Assembly (NCBI GenBank): GCA_964429385.1
Contig: CAYSBR010000038.1
Location: 1-35,572, forward strand
From: UBA2377 sp964429385
Lineage (GTDB): Bacteria; Verrucomicrobiota; Verrucomicrobiia; Opitutales; Opitutaceae
Direction of reading: 5' to 3'
DNA: 35,572 bases
Part shown: positions 1 to 7,244 of the stretch, in pieces
Position numbering within the stretch: the first letter of the stretch is position 1
Layout of the letters: every line of letters begins with the position of its first letter
Program-made: the position numbers and the translations under genes
Notes under the pieces: model-generated
Told to the model about the DNA's origin: nothing
Database searches by the model: none
What the model saw: only the letters and a program-made list of their open reading frames with translations

Positions 1-479
1 GGGTGGGCCTTGGCGTAGTCCTTGACGGCTTTGGGCGCGCGGCGGTCGGAATTGCCTTCGCGGAGGACCGGATTGACGGCGGAGCCCTTCACCTTGTCGT
101 AGCGGGCCTTGGTGTCCTTCTCGGCGTCGGTCTTGGGCGTCTCGGGGTAGTCGGGGACGGCGTAACCGTGGGCCTGGAGCTCGGCAATGGCTTCCTTGAG
201 CTGGGGAACGGAGGCGGAGATGTTGGGGAGCTTGATGATGTTGGCCTCGGGCTTTTTGGCCAGTTCACCGAGTTCAGCGAGATGGTCGGCCTGCTGCTGG
301 TGGGCCGGAAGTTTGTCCGCGAAAGTGGCGAGGATGCGGCCGGCGACGGAGATGTCGCGGGTCTCGACGTTGATGCCGGCATGTTTCGTAAAGGCCTGCA
401 CGATCGGGAGCAGGGAATAGGTGGCGAGCGCCGGAGCTTCGTCGGTCTTCGTGTAGATGATGGTCGGTTGGGCGGACAT
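1..479 (-). CDS. icd: Monomeric NADP-dependent isocitrate dehydrogenase, N-terminal part (gene runs off the left edge)
   Basis: Oxidatively decarboxylates isocitrate to 2-oxoglutarate with NADP in the cytoplasmic TCA cycle. The minus-strand frame is open from ATG at 479 to the window edge, giving 159 residues. It begins MSAQPTIIYTKTDEAPALAT and contains ETRDISVAGRILATF, NIIKLPNISASVPQLK and KGSAVNPVLREGNSDRRAP, all hallmark segments of the monomeric (about 740-residue) IDH type, which is unrelated in length to the dimeric Icd. The NSDRRAP segment belongs to the substrate-binding region of this family. About four fifths of the protein lies outside the window. The gene diverges from the Mrr-like gene at 700. 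A transhydrogenase that can rebalance the NADPH made here lies 1.2 kb away. The identification is firm; the 3' end cannot be judged. Confidence 0.95.
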   Translation of the reverse strand, partial: MSAQPTIIYTKTDEAPALATYSLLPIVQAFTKHAGINVETRDISVAGRILATFADKLPAHQQQADHLAELGELAKKPEANIIKLPNISASVPQLKEAIAELQAHGYAVPDYPETPKTDAEKDTKARYDKVKGSAVNPVLREGNSDRRAPKAVKDYAKAH

Positions 480-563
480 GATGGTAGGAGCTTTGAAGGA
501 TACGGCGCAAAACCGCGTAAATTGAGTCTGTCAGCTAAGAGGGCGCTGGCGGGTACGGTCAAA

Positions 564-591
564 GGCAATTTGCCCATGAAGGGAAATTGCC
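564..591. repeat. Hairpin in the icd upstream region
   Basis: GGCAATTT-G-CCC (564-575) pairs with GGGAAATTGCC (581-591) around the loop ATGAA. That is eleven base pairs with one bulged G. It lies about 85 bp upstream of the icd start. Neither strand has a T-tract directly after it, so it is not a typical terminator. A role in icd expression is only a guess. Confidence 0.5.
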
Positions 592-603
592 AGCCGGCGA
601 CTT

Positions 604-699
604 GAGGGGTGAATTTGTTTTCTCACTTGCTCCTATTAACTGGGGTGATAACCCCAGAATTATTCACCCTGATTTTATTTGGTGCGCTGATAACCCCTC
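604..699. promoter_or_regulatory. Cluster of repeats directly upstream of the Mrr-like gene
   Basis: The 10-mer TGATAACCCC occurs at 646-655 and again at 688-697, the second copy ending three bases before the ATG at 700. The first copy is part of a perfect hairpin: CTGGGG 640-645, loop TGATAA, CCCCAG 652-657. GAGGGGT (604-610) is also complementary to ACCCCTC (693-699). The interval is much more AT-rich than its surroundings. The arrangement suggests operator sites or a structured 5' leader; no known regulator motif was recognised. Confidence 0.4.
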
Positions 700-1413
700 A
701 TGTTCGGCCCCGTCTTCTTTTTCATTACCGGCTCAGGTGTCACCCTACTGATCTTCGGATTGGGCTGGTTGATCTGGCAGCGCAAGCGGGGTGATTCCCG
801 GGTCGAAGTACGAGATGCGCCGTTGCCTTCGACGGAGGGGACGGCGGATCCCTTTGCCCAGTATTGGTCGCAAACGCTGCTCGATCTGCTGGACTGGCGT
901 TCATTTGAGGATGTGGTGGCGGCATATATTCGGCAACTGGGCTTCGAGGTGAGAGTTTCGCCGGTGAACGAGGATGGTGTTCTGGAGATGCAGGGTTTTG
1001 AAGCGGGCAACCCGCGCCCTGTGATGTTGGTGCGATGCAAGGTCTGGGACCGCGCGCGGGTGGATGATCGGGCGGTGCGGGCGTTGCAGGAAGCGATGAC
1101 GGCGGCCGGGGTCGGGCAGGGGGCGTTTTTCACCACAGGGAAGTTTGCGCCGGCGGCGCTGGATTTTGTACGTCCCCTGAATATCGACCTCGTGAATGGC
1201 TCGGAGTTGTTGGAGCGGATCGGCCAGCTCCCTCTCGGGGTCCAGAATGCGCTGTTGGATCTGGCTACCGACGGGCAATACGCGGTGCCGACCTGTCCCT
1301 CCTGCGCGATGAAGATGACCCGGCGTGTGACGATGAGCGCAGGCCGGCCGGGCGTCTATTTCTGGGGGTGCCGCAATTACCCGCGTTGCCAGCGGACGTT
1401 TCCAATGGCCTGA
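700..1413 (+). CDS. Membrane-anchored Mrr-like (restriction endonuclease fold) protein with C-terminal zinc ribbon
   Basis: A 237-residue protein with three parts. Residues 1-26 form one hydrophobic segment (FFFITGSGVTLLIFGLGWLIW) followed by the basic stretch QRKRG, giving an expected cytoplasmic C-terminus. Residues about 66-170 resemble the Mrr_cat domain, with DWRSFEDVVAAYIRQLGFEV, NEDGVLEMQG and VRCKVW. Residues about 196-237 form a topoisomerase-type zinc ribbon with Cys199, 202, 224 and 230 (CPSC...CRNYPRC). In active Mrr nucleases the core motif is an Asp followed by (Q/E)xK. Asp92 and Lys114 are present here, but the Q/E position is Arg112, so cleavage activity is doubtful. The likely role is membrane-linked DNA binding or a decayed type IV restriction nuclease. 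No partner genes adjoin it. Confidence 0.75.
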   Translation: MFGPVFFFITGSGVTLLIFGLGWLIWQRKRGDSRVEVRDAPLPSTEGTADPFAQYWSQTLLDLLDWRSFEDVVAAYIRQLGFEVRVSPVNEDGVLEMQGFEAGNPRPVMLVRCKVWDRARVDDRAVRALQEAMTAAGVGQGAFFTTGKFAPAALDFVRPLNIDLVNGSELLERIGQLPLGVQNALLDLATDGQYAVPTCPSCAMKMTRRVTMSAGRPGVYFWGCRNYPRCQRTFPMA

Positions 1414-1542
1414 GCCGCCGGGCCGGATGTTTGTTACAAAGCTGTAAAGGGTGATGGATGGGGCTTCTGTCGGTTGAACGATTTGGAGGCGTCCGCGTCT
1501 TTCCCCATGTAGTCAGAGTTGGTTTGCTTGGTGTTAGGGAAA

Positions 1543-1575
1543 GAGCCGCCCAGGGGTGGGCGGCTCTTTTATTTT
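1543..1575 (+). terminator. Intrinsic terminator after the Mrr-like gene
   Basis: GAGCCGCCC (1543-1551) and GGGCGGCTC (1558-1566) form a perfect 9-bp stem with loop AGGGGT, followed by TTTTATTTT. It stands 130 bp after the Mrr-like stop codon and 100 bp before the sthA ATG at 1675. Its presence rules out the longer in-frame extension of sthA that would begin near 1519. Nothing else was recognised in the 1414-1674 gap; a short RNA ending at this hairpin is possible but unsupported. Confidence 0.85.
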
Positions 1576-1674
1576 GGGCGTGAAACCAAATACTTCTGCG
1601 GGATTTACATCCGCCGGTCCAGTTGCAGACTCGGTCCGTTTCTCCCAGTTTTGGCGCGGGTGCGCCCTTATTTC

Positions 1675-3138
1675 ATGTCATCCCCTCACTACGACCTGAT
1701 TGTAATCGGTTCCGGGCCGGCCGGTGAAAAAGGCGCGGCGCAAGCGGCGTATTTTGGCAAGCGCGTGGCTCTGATTGAGCGTGAAAGCGCATTGGGTGGC
1801 GCCGCGGCCAACACTGGCACGCTGCCCTCGAAAACCTTGCGGGAGACCGCACTCTATCTGTCGGGTTACCGGCAGCGCGGCCTCTACGGAGTCACGATGA
1901 CGCTCAAGGATGAAGTGACGGCGCGGCATTTTCTGTTTCGGGAGCGGCAGGTACGGCAGGCGGAGCAGCAGCGCATCACGGCGAATCTCAAACGTCACAA
2001 GATCGATCTTTTCACGGGTGAAGCCTCGTTTGAGGACGCGCACACGGTGCGTATCATGAAGGGGGACGATGCGCCGGTGCGCCTGCGCGGCGAGGTGATC
2101 CTGATCGCCACCGGTTCGCGACCGTTCCGGCCCGAGGTTTTTCCTTTCGGGGATTCCCGGGTTTATGATTCCGACACGATTCTCAATCTGAACGCGCTCC
2201 CTGCGGAAATGATCGTGGTGGGCGGAGGTGTGATCGGTTGCGAATATGCCTGCATGTTTGCCGCCCTGGGTATCCATGTGACTCTGGTGGAAGGGCGGGA
2301 TCGTCTGCTGTCATTCCTCGACCATGAGGTGGCAGAGTTGCTCACCCGGCGCATGACGGAGATGGGGGTGGCCATCCATTTCAATGAAACGGTCGCGGCG
2401 GTTGGCGGTATGGATGCGCCCCGGCTCACGGTGACATTGGCTTCGGGTGGACAGCTTCCTGCCGATACGATTCTGGTCGCGGCCGGGCGGAGCGGTAACA
2501 CGGACCGGCTCAACCTGCCGGTCGCAGGGCTCGCGGCGGGCAAGCGGGGCGCGATCGAGGTGAACCGTCACTATCAGACCGGTGTGCCCCATATCTATGC
2601 GGCGGGGGATGTCGTGGGCTTTCCCGCACTGGCGGCGACCTCGATGGAGCAGGGGCGCGTCGCCATGGTTCATGCCTTCGACCTGAAATATAAAAGCACG
2701 GTCACGCCCATTCTGCCGTATGGCATCTACACCATTCCCGAGTGTTCCATGGCGGGGGAAACGGAGGAGGCGCTGAAACAGGCCGGCGTGGCCTTCATCA
2801 CCGGTGTGGCGCATTATGACGCGAACGCCCGGGGGCAGATCATTGGGGCGCGGTATGGATTTCTGAAACTTCTCTTCGAGCAGGACTCCCTGAAGCTGCG
2901 CGGCGTGCACGTCATCGGCGAACAGGCGACGGAGTTGGTGCATATCGGTCTTGTCGCCCTCCACGCCGGTGCGACGGCGGAGCTGTTCATCGAGACTTGC
3001 TTCAACTATCCGACGCTTGGCGAACTCTACAAATACGCGACCTATGACGCGCTTGGTCAGCGGGCAAAGCTGCGCGGTGAATCCCTCGCTCCCTTTGCGT
3101 CCTCTGCGGACGGAGAGAGTCGGACCGAGGAGCGCTGA
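1675..3138 (+). CDS. sthA: Soluble (Si-specific) NAD(P) transhydrogenase
   Basis: An FAD flavoprotein of 487 residues that transfers hydride between NADPH and NAD in the cytosol. The N-terminal FAD motif is YDLIVIGSGPAGEKGAAQAA, and the NAD(P)-binding motif VVGGGVIGCEYACMFAALG follows. The FAD-contacting IYAAGDVVGFPALAATSMEQGR precedes the C-terminal dimerisation domain, which ends FNYPTLGELYKYATYDALGQ as in SthA. The redox-active site region reads GGAAANTGTLPSKTLRE: both cysteines of the disulphide-oxidoreductase CxxxxC are absent. Loss of the second is usual in SthA; here the first is Ala as well. That excludes lipoamide dehydrogenase or mercuric reductase activity. ATG 1675 is chosen because the flavin motif follows at once and a terminator lies upstream. 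It probably offsets NADPH produced by the nearby NADP-dependent IDH. Confidence 0.92.
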   Translation: MSSPHYDLIVIGSGPAGEKGAAQAAYFGKRVALIERESALGGAAANTGTLPSKTLRETALYLSGYRQRGLYGVTMTLKDEVTARHFLFRERQVRQAEQQRITANLKRHKIDLFTGEASFEDAHTVRIMKGDDAPVRLRGEVILIATGSRPFRPEVFPFGDSRVYDSDTILNLNALPAEMIVVGGGVIGCEYACMFAALGIHVTLVEGRDRLLSFLDHEVAELLTRRMTEMGVAIHFNETVAAVGGMDAPRLTVTLASGGQLPADTILVAAGRSGNTDRLNLPVAGLAAGKRGAIEVNRHYQTGVPHIYAAGDVVGFPALAATSMEQGRVAMVHAFDLKYKSTVTPILPYGIYTIPECSMAGETEEALKQAGVAFITGVAHYDANARGQIIGARYGFLKLLFEQDSLKLRGVHVIGEQATELVHIGLVALHAGATAELFIETCFNYPTLGELYKYATYDALGQRAKLRGESLAPFASSADGESRTEER

Positions 3139-3206
3139 AAAACAAGGAAGACGCCTTGCGGAGCGCGGCAGGATTTGCCGCACTGTCGGAGTTCCCCACA
3201 CCCATC

Positions 3207-4721
3207 ATGAGTCTTTTCATCGGCATTGATTCCGGTACCCAGAGCGTCAAGGCGGTCGTCCTCGACCTCGAAACCCGTCAGGTCGTGGCGGAGGCCCGCG
3301 CCCCGCACACGCTCATCTCCGGACTGCCGGTCGGGCATATGGAGCAGCATCCGCAGGAGTGGACGGCGGCGATGGACACGGTGATCAAGGCCGTGGTGGC
3401 AAAGGTGGATGCGGCGCGCGTGCGCGGCATTGGGGTATCGGGCCAACAGCACGGCTTCGTGCCGCTGGATGGCAAAGGGGCGGTGATCCGACCGGCCAAG
3501 TTGTGGTGTGATACGGCGACGACGAAAGAGTGTGAACTGCTCACGAAAAAGCTGGGTGGTGACAAGGCCGTCATCCGTCAGGCCGGGCTGCCCTTCCTGC
3601 CCGGCTACACGGCGCCGAAGATCCTGTGGCTGAAGCGGCATGAGCCGGCGAACTACAGGAAACTGCGCCAGGTGCTGCTGCCGCATGATTATCTGAATTT
3701 CCATCTGACGGGGAATTACTTCATGGAGCCGGGCGATGCCTCCGGCATGGCGTTGCTCAACGTGCGCAAGCGCACCTGGTCGAAGGCGGCCATCGCTGCG
3801 GTGGATAAGAACCTTGCCGACTGGCTGCCGCCCTTGGGTGATTCGGGCGGCATCGCGGGGACGCTCAGGGCGGAGCGTGCCAAGGATTACGGTCTTTCAA
3901 CCGACGTAATCGTAAGCGCCGGCGGCGGTGACAACATGATGGGGGCCATTGGGACGGGCAACGTGGCGACTGGGGTCGTGACGGCGAGCTTCGGTACGAG
4001 CGGGACGATTTACGCCTTTGCGAAAAAACCGGTCGTGGATCCTCAAGGTGAGATCGCGGCGTTTTGCTCGTCCACCGGTGGCTGGCTGCCGCTGCTCTGC
4101 ACGATGAACGTGACGACGGTCACCGAGCAGGTGCGCGCGTTGTTCGGCCAGAACCATGCGGCACTCAACGCCGCGGTGTCTGCCGTCCCGCCAGGCGCCG
4201 GTGGGCTCGTGTTGCTCCCGTATCTGGCCGGGGAACGCACGCCCAATGTGCCGGCGGGCTCCGGGGTGCTGCTGGGATTGAATCAAAACACTTTTGAGGC
4301 CGGTCACCTGGCCCGCGCGGCCATGGAAGGCGTGACCCTCGGGATGAACTATGGGTTGCGCCGTCTGGCCGCGCTCGGAGTGCGCGCGAAGGAGATCCGA
4401 GTGACTGGCGGCGGCGCGAAGTCGGCCGTCTGGCGGCAGATCATGGCGGATGTATTCGGCGTGCCGGTCGTCGCGATGGTCGAGGATGAAGGCGCGGCGC
4501 TGGGCGGCGCGATCCAGGCGGCGTGGGCACTGGCGCGCCAGACGCGACCGAAGGTGGCGATCACCGAGTTCACCACCGGTGTGGTGGCGTTGGATGAAGC
4601 GACCCGCTGCCTGCCCAATAAGGCCAACGTGGCGCGGTATCGTGAACTGCAGGCGCTGCAGGATAAGTTGAGCCTGAGTCTGCGTGAAATCTTTCCCCTT
4701 CAGCGCAAGCTGGCCAGGTGA
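3207..4721 (+). CDS. xylB: Xylulokinase (FGGY family)
   Basis: Phosphorylates D-xylulose with ATP to xylulose 5-phosphate, feeding the pentose phosphate pathway. The 504 residues match the family length. The N-terminal phosphate-binding motif FIGIDSGTQSVKAVVLD, the substrate-loop segment GVSGQQHGFVPLD, the ATPase segment TASFGTSGTIYAF, and the C-terminal ERTPNVPAGSGVLLGL and RVTGGGAKSAVWRQIMADVF are all present. ATG 3207 puts the first phosphate-binding loop at residue 6, as in other FGGY kinases, and lies 68 bp after sthA. No xylA or xylose transporter is visible. The close homology between xylulokinases and other FGGY kinases leaves a small doubt about substrate, but the pattern fits XylB best. 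Confidence 0.9.
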   Translation: MSLFIGIDSGTQSVKAVVLDLETRQVVAEARAPHTLISGLPVGHMEQHPQEWTAAMDTVIKAVVAKVDAARVRGIGVSGQQHGFVPLDGKGAVIRPAKLWCDTATTKECELLTKKLGGDKAVIRQAGLPFLPGYTAPKILWLKRHEPANYRKLRQVLLPHDYLNFHLTGNYFMEPGDASGMALLNVRKRTWSKAAIAAVDKNLADWLPPLGDSGGIAGTLRAERAKDYGLSTDVIVSAGGGDNMMGAIGTGNVATGVVTASFGTSGTIYAFAKKPVVDPQGEIAAFCSSTGGWLPLLCTMNVTTVTEQVRALFGQNHAALNAAVSAVPPGAGGLVLLPYLAGERTPNVPAGSGVLLGLNQNTFEAGHLARAAMEGVTLGMNYGLRRLAALGVRAKEIRVTGGGAKSAVWRQIMADVFGVPVVAMVEDEGAALGGAIQAAWALARQTRPKVAITEFTTGVVALDEATRCLPNKANVARYRELQALQDKLSLSLREIFPLQRKLAR

Positions 4722-4727
4722 GTTTTG

Positions 4728-4821
4728 CCACAAGAACACGAAGCTCACAAAGAACCGATCCTTCGGGAGGGTTTCTGAGTTATTCTGCGGTCAGGTTTCG
4801 CGTCCTTTGTGTTCTTCGTGG
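4728..4821. repeat. Long-loop inverted repeat, dispersed-repeat type (ccacgaagaacacaaag)
   Basis: CCACAAGAACACGAAG (4728-4743) is nearly complementary to CTTTGTGTTCTTCGTGG (4805-4821), with 15 of 17 positions matching after one gap. The loop is about 61 bp. It fills the convergent gap between xylB and the araC-family gene. A degenerate relative occurs at 27677-27746. No T-tract follows the arms, so it looks more like a dispersed intergenic repeat than a terminator. Confidence 0.6.
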
Positions 4822-4833
4822 TTGATTATCACG

Positions 4834-5625
4834 TCAGCGCGCTTCGCCGGGGCTGTGGCCGTATTTCAAGCGGTAGGCGCGGCAGAAGGTATTGCTGCTG
4901 GTGAAGCCGCTGGCGAGGGCCACGTCCTGTACGCTCAGATGGGTGGTCAGCAAGGTGGCTTGCGCGTGTTCCAGGCGCAGCCGACGCAGCATGGCGCCCG
5001 GTGATTCGCGATAACGCGCGCTGAAGGCGCGAATGAAGTGCTCGCGGCTGACGCCGCATTTTTGTGCGATGCCCTTGAGGTTCACGGGTGAGCGGAAGTG
5101 GCTGCGCACATAGTGATGGCCAAACTCGATGGGATCGCTGCGCCGCGTGCCCTGTACTTGTTCGCGGTAGAGCGCAATGAGCAGCCGATAGAGCAATTCG
5201 GCTTCATGCAAGCGGTCGCGGAACTGGCGCTGCCGGTAGCGTTGGATGATCTCGTTGAACAGCGCGGTGGCTTCCGACCCGTCCGGCAGGTTGAGCACGG
5301 CACCGAAATCCGTGCGCAGCTGATTGAAGAGCTCGCGTGTGCCGGTGGGGGCGAATGAGATGAAACCCAGTCGGTAAGGTTCGGTTGCATCCGGCGGATA
5401 CCCATAGGCGGTTGGTTCGTTGTGCGTGAACAGCATCGCCTGGCCGGCATTCACCAACTGGTGGCCGCGGATGTCCTTGAAATAGGCGGCGCCTGAGATC
5501 GTGCGCTGGATCACGAGCGCAAAACGGCCCTCGCGGCTGGCATTGGCGAAAGCGTAGTCCGGCGAGGTTTGCGTCTCCTCGGCGGCGACATGTAGGAGGG
5601 GGAAGGGATCGACGGACAAGGCCAT
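4834..5625 (-). CDS. AraC-family transcriptional regulator
   Basis: A 263-residue regulator. Residues about 1-150 form a cupin-like sensor domain (ISGAAYFKDIRGHQLVNAGQAMLF, YRLGFISFAPTG). Residues about 165-263 form the double helix-turn-helix of AraC, with NLKGIAQKCGVSREHFIRAF as the first reading helix and VQDVALASGFTSSNTFCRAY followed by YGHSPGE as the conserved second. It is divergent from the GH4 alpha-galactosidase gene with 100 bp between start codons and convergent with xylB. The arrangement suggests it controls the galactosidase gene in response to a sugar, which is inference from position. The ATG at 5625 lacks a clear Shine-Dalgarno sequence. Confidence 0.9.
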   Translation of the reverse strand: MALSVDPFPLLHVAAEETQTSPDYAFANASREGRFALVIQRTISGAAYFKDIRGHQLVNAGQAMLFTHNEPTAYGYPPDATEPYRLGFISFAPTGTRELFNQLRTDFGAVLNLPDGSEATALFNEIIQRYRQRQFRDRLHEAELLYRLLIALYREQVQGTRRSDPIEFGHHYVRSHFRSPVNLKGIAQKCGVSREHFIRAFSARYRESPGAMLRRLRLEHAQATLLTTHLSVQDVALASGFTSSNTFCRAYRLKYGHSPGEAR

Positions 5626-5635
5626 GGAGGCATGT

Positions 5636-5656
5636 CACATTATGCACATTCATAAT
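5636..5656. promoter_or_regulatory. Symmetric promoter/operator-like element between araC-type gene and alpha-galactosidase gene
   Basis: ATTATG (5639-5644), spacer CACATT, CATAAT (5651-5656) is a perfect inverted repeat. Read outward, each strand carries CATAAT, a 5/6 match to the -10 box, so divergent promoters may overlap here. CACATT is also directly repeated at 5636-5641 and 5645-5650, a 9-bp period. No convincing -35 boxes were found. AraC proteins usually bind direct repeats, which could be the CACATT pair. Confidence 0.4.
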
Positions 5657-5725
5657 CAATCTTTTGCTATCGTGCCGAAGGGTGGGCTCGCTGATGCTGC
5701 GGAAGAACCCCTCACAATTCATCCC

Positions 5726-7201
5726 ATGAGCAAACCTGCGAAGAAACTCATCGGCCATGCCGATCACACCAAAGATGCCGCCGCCATCGGGCTGCCCGGC
5801 AAGATCCAGCGCCCCATCAAGATCACGATGCTGGGCGCGGGCAGCGCCTTTACCCCGCGCCTGATGAACGACGTGCTGCGCATCCCTGGAGACCAGGGCG
5901 GCACGATCGCACTGGTGGATATTGATCGTGAGCGTCTCGATACGATGACGCAGCTTATCACCCGACTGGCCCGGCAGCTGGGCAAGGACAATTGGAAAGT
6001 CATCGGTTCCGCCAATCGCCGCAGTGTGATGGCCGGCTCGGATTACATCGTGAACTGTATCGAGGTCAGTGGCACGGCTTGCGTGCGCTTCGACAACGAT
6101 ATCCCGGCCAAATACGGCATCGACCAGTGCATCGGCGACACCATCGGGCCGGGCGGGTTGTTCAAGTCCATGCGCACGATTCCGGTGTTCCTTCAGGTGC
6201 TGAAGGACGCCGAGGAATTATGCCCGGATGCCATTGTGCTCAACTACACCAACCCGATGGCCATGATGTGTCTCGCGGCCGGCCGTTCCTCGCAGATGCA
6301 GATCGTGGGATTGTGCCATTCGGTGCAGGGGACGAGCCACTTGCTGGCCGAGCGCGCCGGGGTGCCGGTGGCGGAGATGGAATGGGAGTGCGCCGGCATC
6401 AATCACCTCGCCTGGTTCACGAAGCTGCAGCACAAAGGCCGGGATCTTTATCCGCGGCTTAAAAAGAAGGCGGCCGCCGAGCTGGAGCGGGCCTTCAAGG
6501 AGGGCCGACCGAAGAATCCCAAGCGACTCAGCCACTATCATTGGGAGGCGGCGGAATGGCACCGCGACATCGTGCGCAAGGATATGATGCTGCATTTTGG
6601 CGCCTTCATCACCGAGTCCAGCGGTCATCTTTCGGAATACCTTCCTTATTATCGTAAGCGGAAGGATCTCATCCAGCGCTACAGCCGCGAAGGCTACGAC
6701 GGCGGCTCGAGCTTCTACGCCGACAACTGGCCCACCTGGCGCAAGAATGCGGACAAACAGCGCGGGCAGATGGTGGCGGGCAAGGAGCCGATGGAGTGGG
6801 AACGCAGCTGGGAATACGCGAGCTGGATCATTGAAGCCCGCGAAAAGGACTCACCATTCCGTATTCACGGGAATGTCATGAACAACATCAAGGGGGCGGG
6901 GCAGCTCATCACCAATCTGCCGGCGGATGGCTGCGTGGAAGTCGCCTGCATGGTGGATCGCAACGGCATCAACCCGACCCGCTATGGGGCGCTGCCGGCG
7001 CAGATGGCGGCGCTGTGCGATTCCAACATGCGGATGTTCGATCTGGGGGCGCAGGCGTGCATTGAGCGTTCGGTCGAGAAGGCAATCTACGCCCTGATGC
7101 TTGATCCGCTTTCTTCGGCTGTGTGCAGCCCGTCGGAAATCAAGCAGATGACGCTGGAGATGTTCAAAGCGGAGAAGAAGTTCCTCCCCGGTTACAAGTG
7201 A
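5726..7201 (+). CDS. GH4 alpha-galactosidase (NAD- and Mn-dependent glycosidase)
   Basis: Hydrolyses alpha-galactosides by the NAD-dependent redox-elimination mechanism of glycoside hydrolase family 4. The 491 residues open with a short polar tail, then the Rossmann motif KITMLGAGSAFTPRL (about 32-46) and acidic VDIDRERLD. Further family segments are NCIEVSGT, YGIDQCIGDTIGPGG, LNYTNPMAM and GLCHSVQGT (Cys197 and His198, metal-binding region), followed by CAGINHLAWF. The CHSV signature is the one associated with alpha-galactosidases in GH4, against CHE/CHG in alpha-glucosidase and alpha-glucuronidase members. I chose ATG 5726 over an earlier in-frame ATG because it leaves room for a promoter. 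A perfect terminator follows. The protein is cytosolic, so uptake of the substrate must be encoded elsewhere. Confidence 0.88.
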   Translation: MSKPAKKLIGHADHTKDAAAIGLPGKIQRPIKITMLGAGSAFTPRLMNDVLRIPGDQGGTIALVDIDRERLDTMTQLITRLARQLGKDNWKVIGSANRRSVMAGSDYIVNCIEVSGTACVRFDNDIPAKYGIDQCIGDTIGPGGLFKSMRTIPVFLQVLKDAEELCPDAIVLNYTNPMAMMCLAAGRSSQMQIVGLCHSVQGTSHLLAERAGVPVAEMEWECAGINHLAWFTKLQHKGRDLYPRLKKKAAAELERAFKEGRPKNPKRLSHYHWEAAEWHRDIVRKDMMLHFGAFITESSGHLSEYLPYYRKRKDLIQRYSREGYDGGSSFYADNWPTWRKNADKQRGQMVAGKEPMEWERSWEYASWIIEAREKDSPFRIHGNVMNNIKGAGQLITNLPADGCVEVACMVDRNGINPTRYGALPAQMAALCDSNMRMFDLGAQACIERSVEKAIYALMLDPLSSAVCSPSEIKQMTLEMFKAEKKFLPGYK

Positions 7202-7207
7202 GCCTTC

Positions 7208-7239
7208 ATTTTCCGGGCCGGGTTACCGGCCCGGAAAAT
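7208..7239. terminator. Bidirectional intrinsic terminator
   Basis: ATTTTCCGGGCCGG (7208-7221) and CCGGCCCGGAAAAT (7226-7239) form a perfect 14-bp stem with loop GTTA. The A/T ends of the arms supply a T-run on each strand. It sits 7 bp after the alpha-galactosidase stop and 6 bp before the end of the convergent secreted-protein gene, so it can serve both. Confidence 0.9.
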
Positions 7240-7244
7240 CGCGC

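Noticed and set aside
1519..1674. Extended start of the transhydrogenase gene
   Set aside because: The extension translates through a strong intrinsic terminator (1543-1575), and the FAD motif follows ATG 1675 directly.
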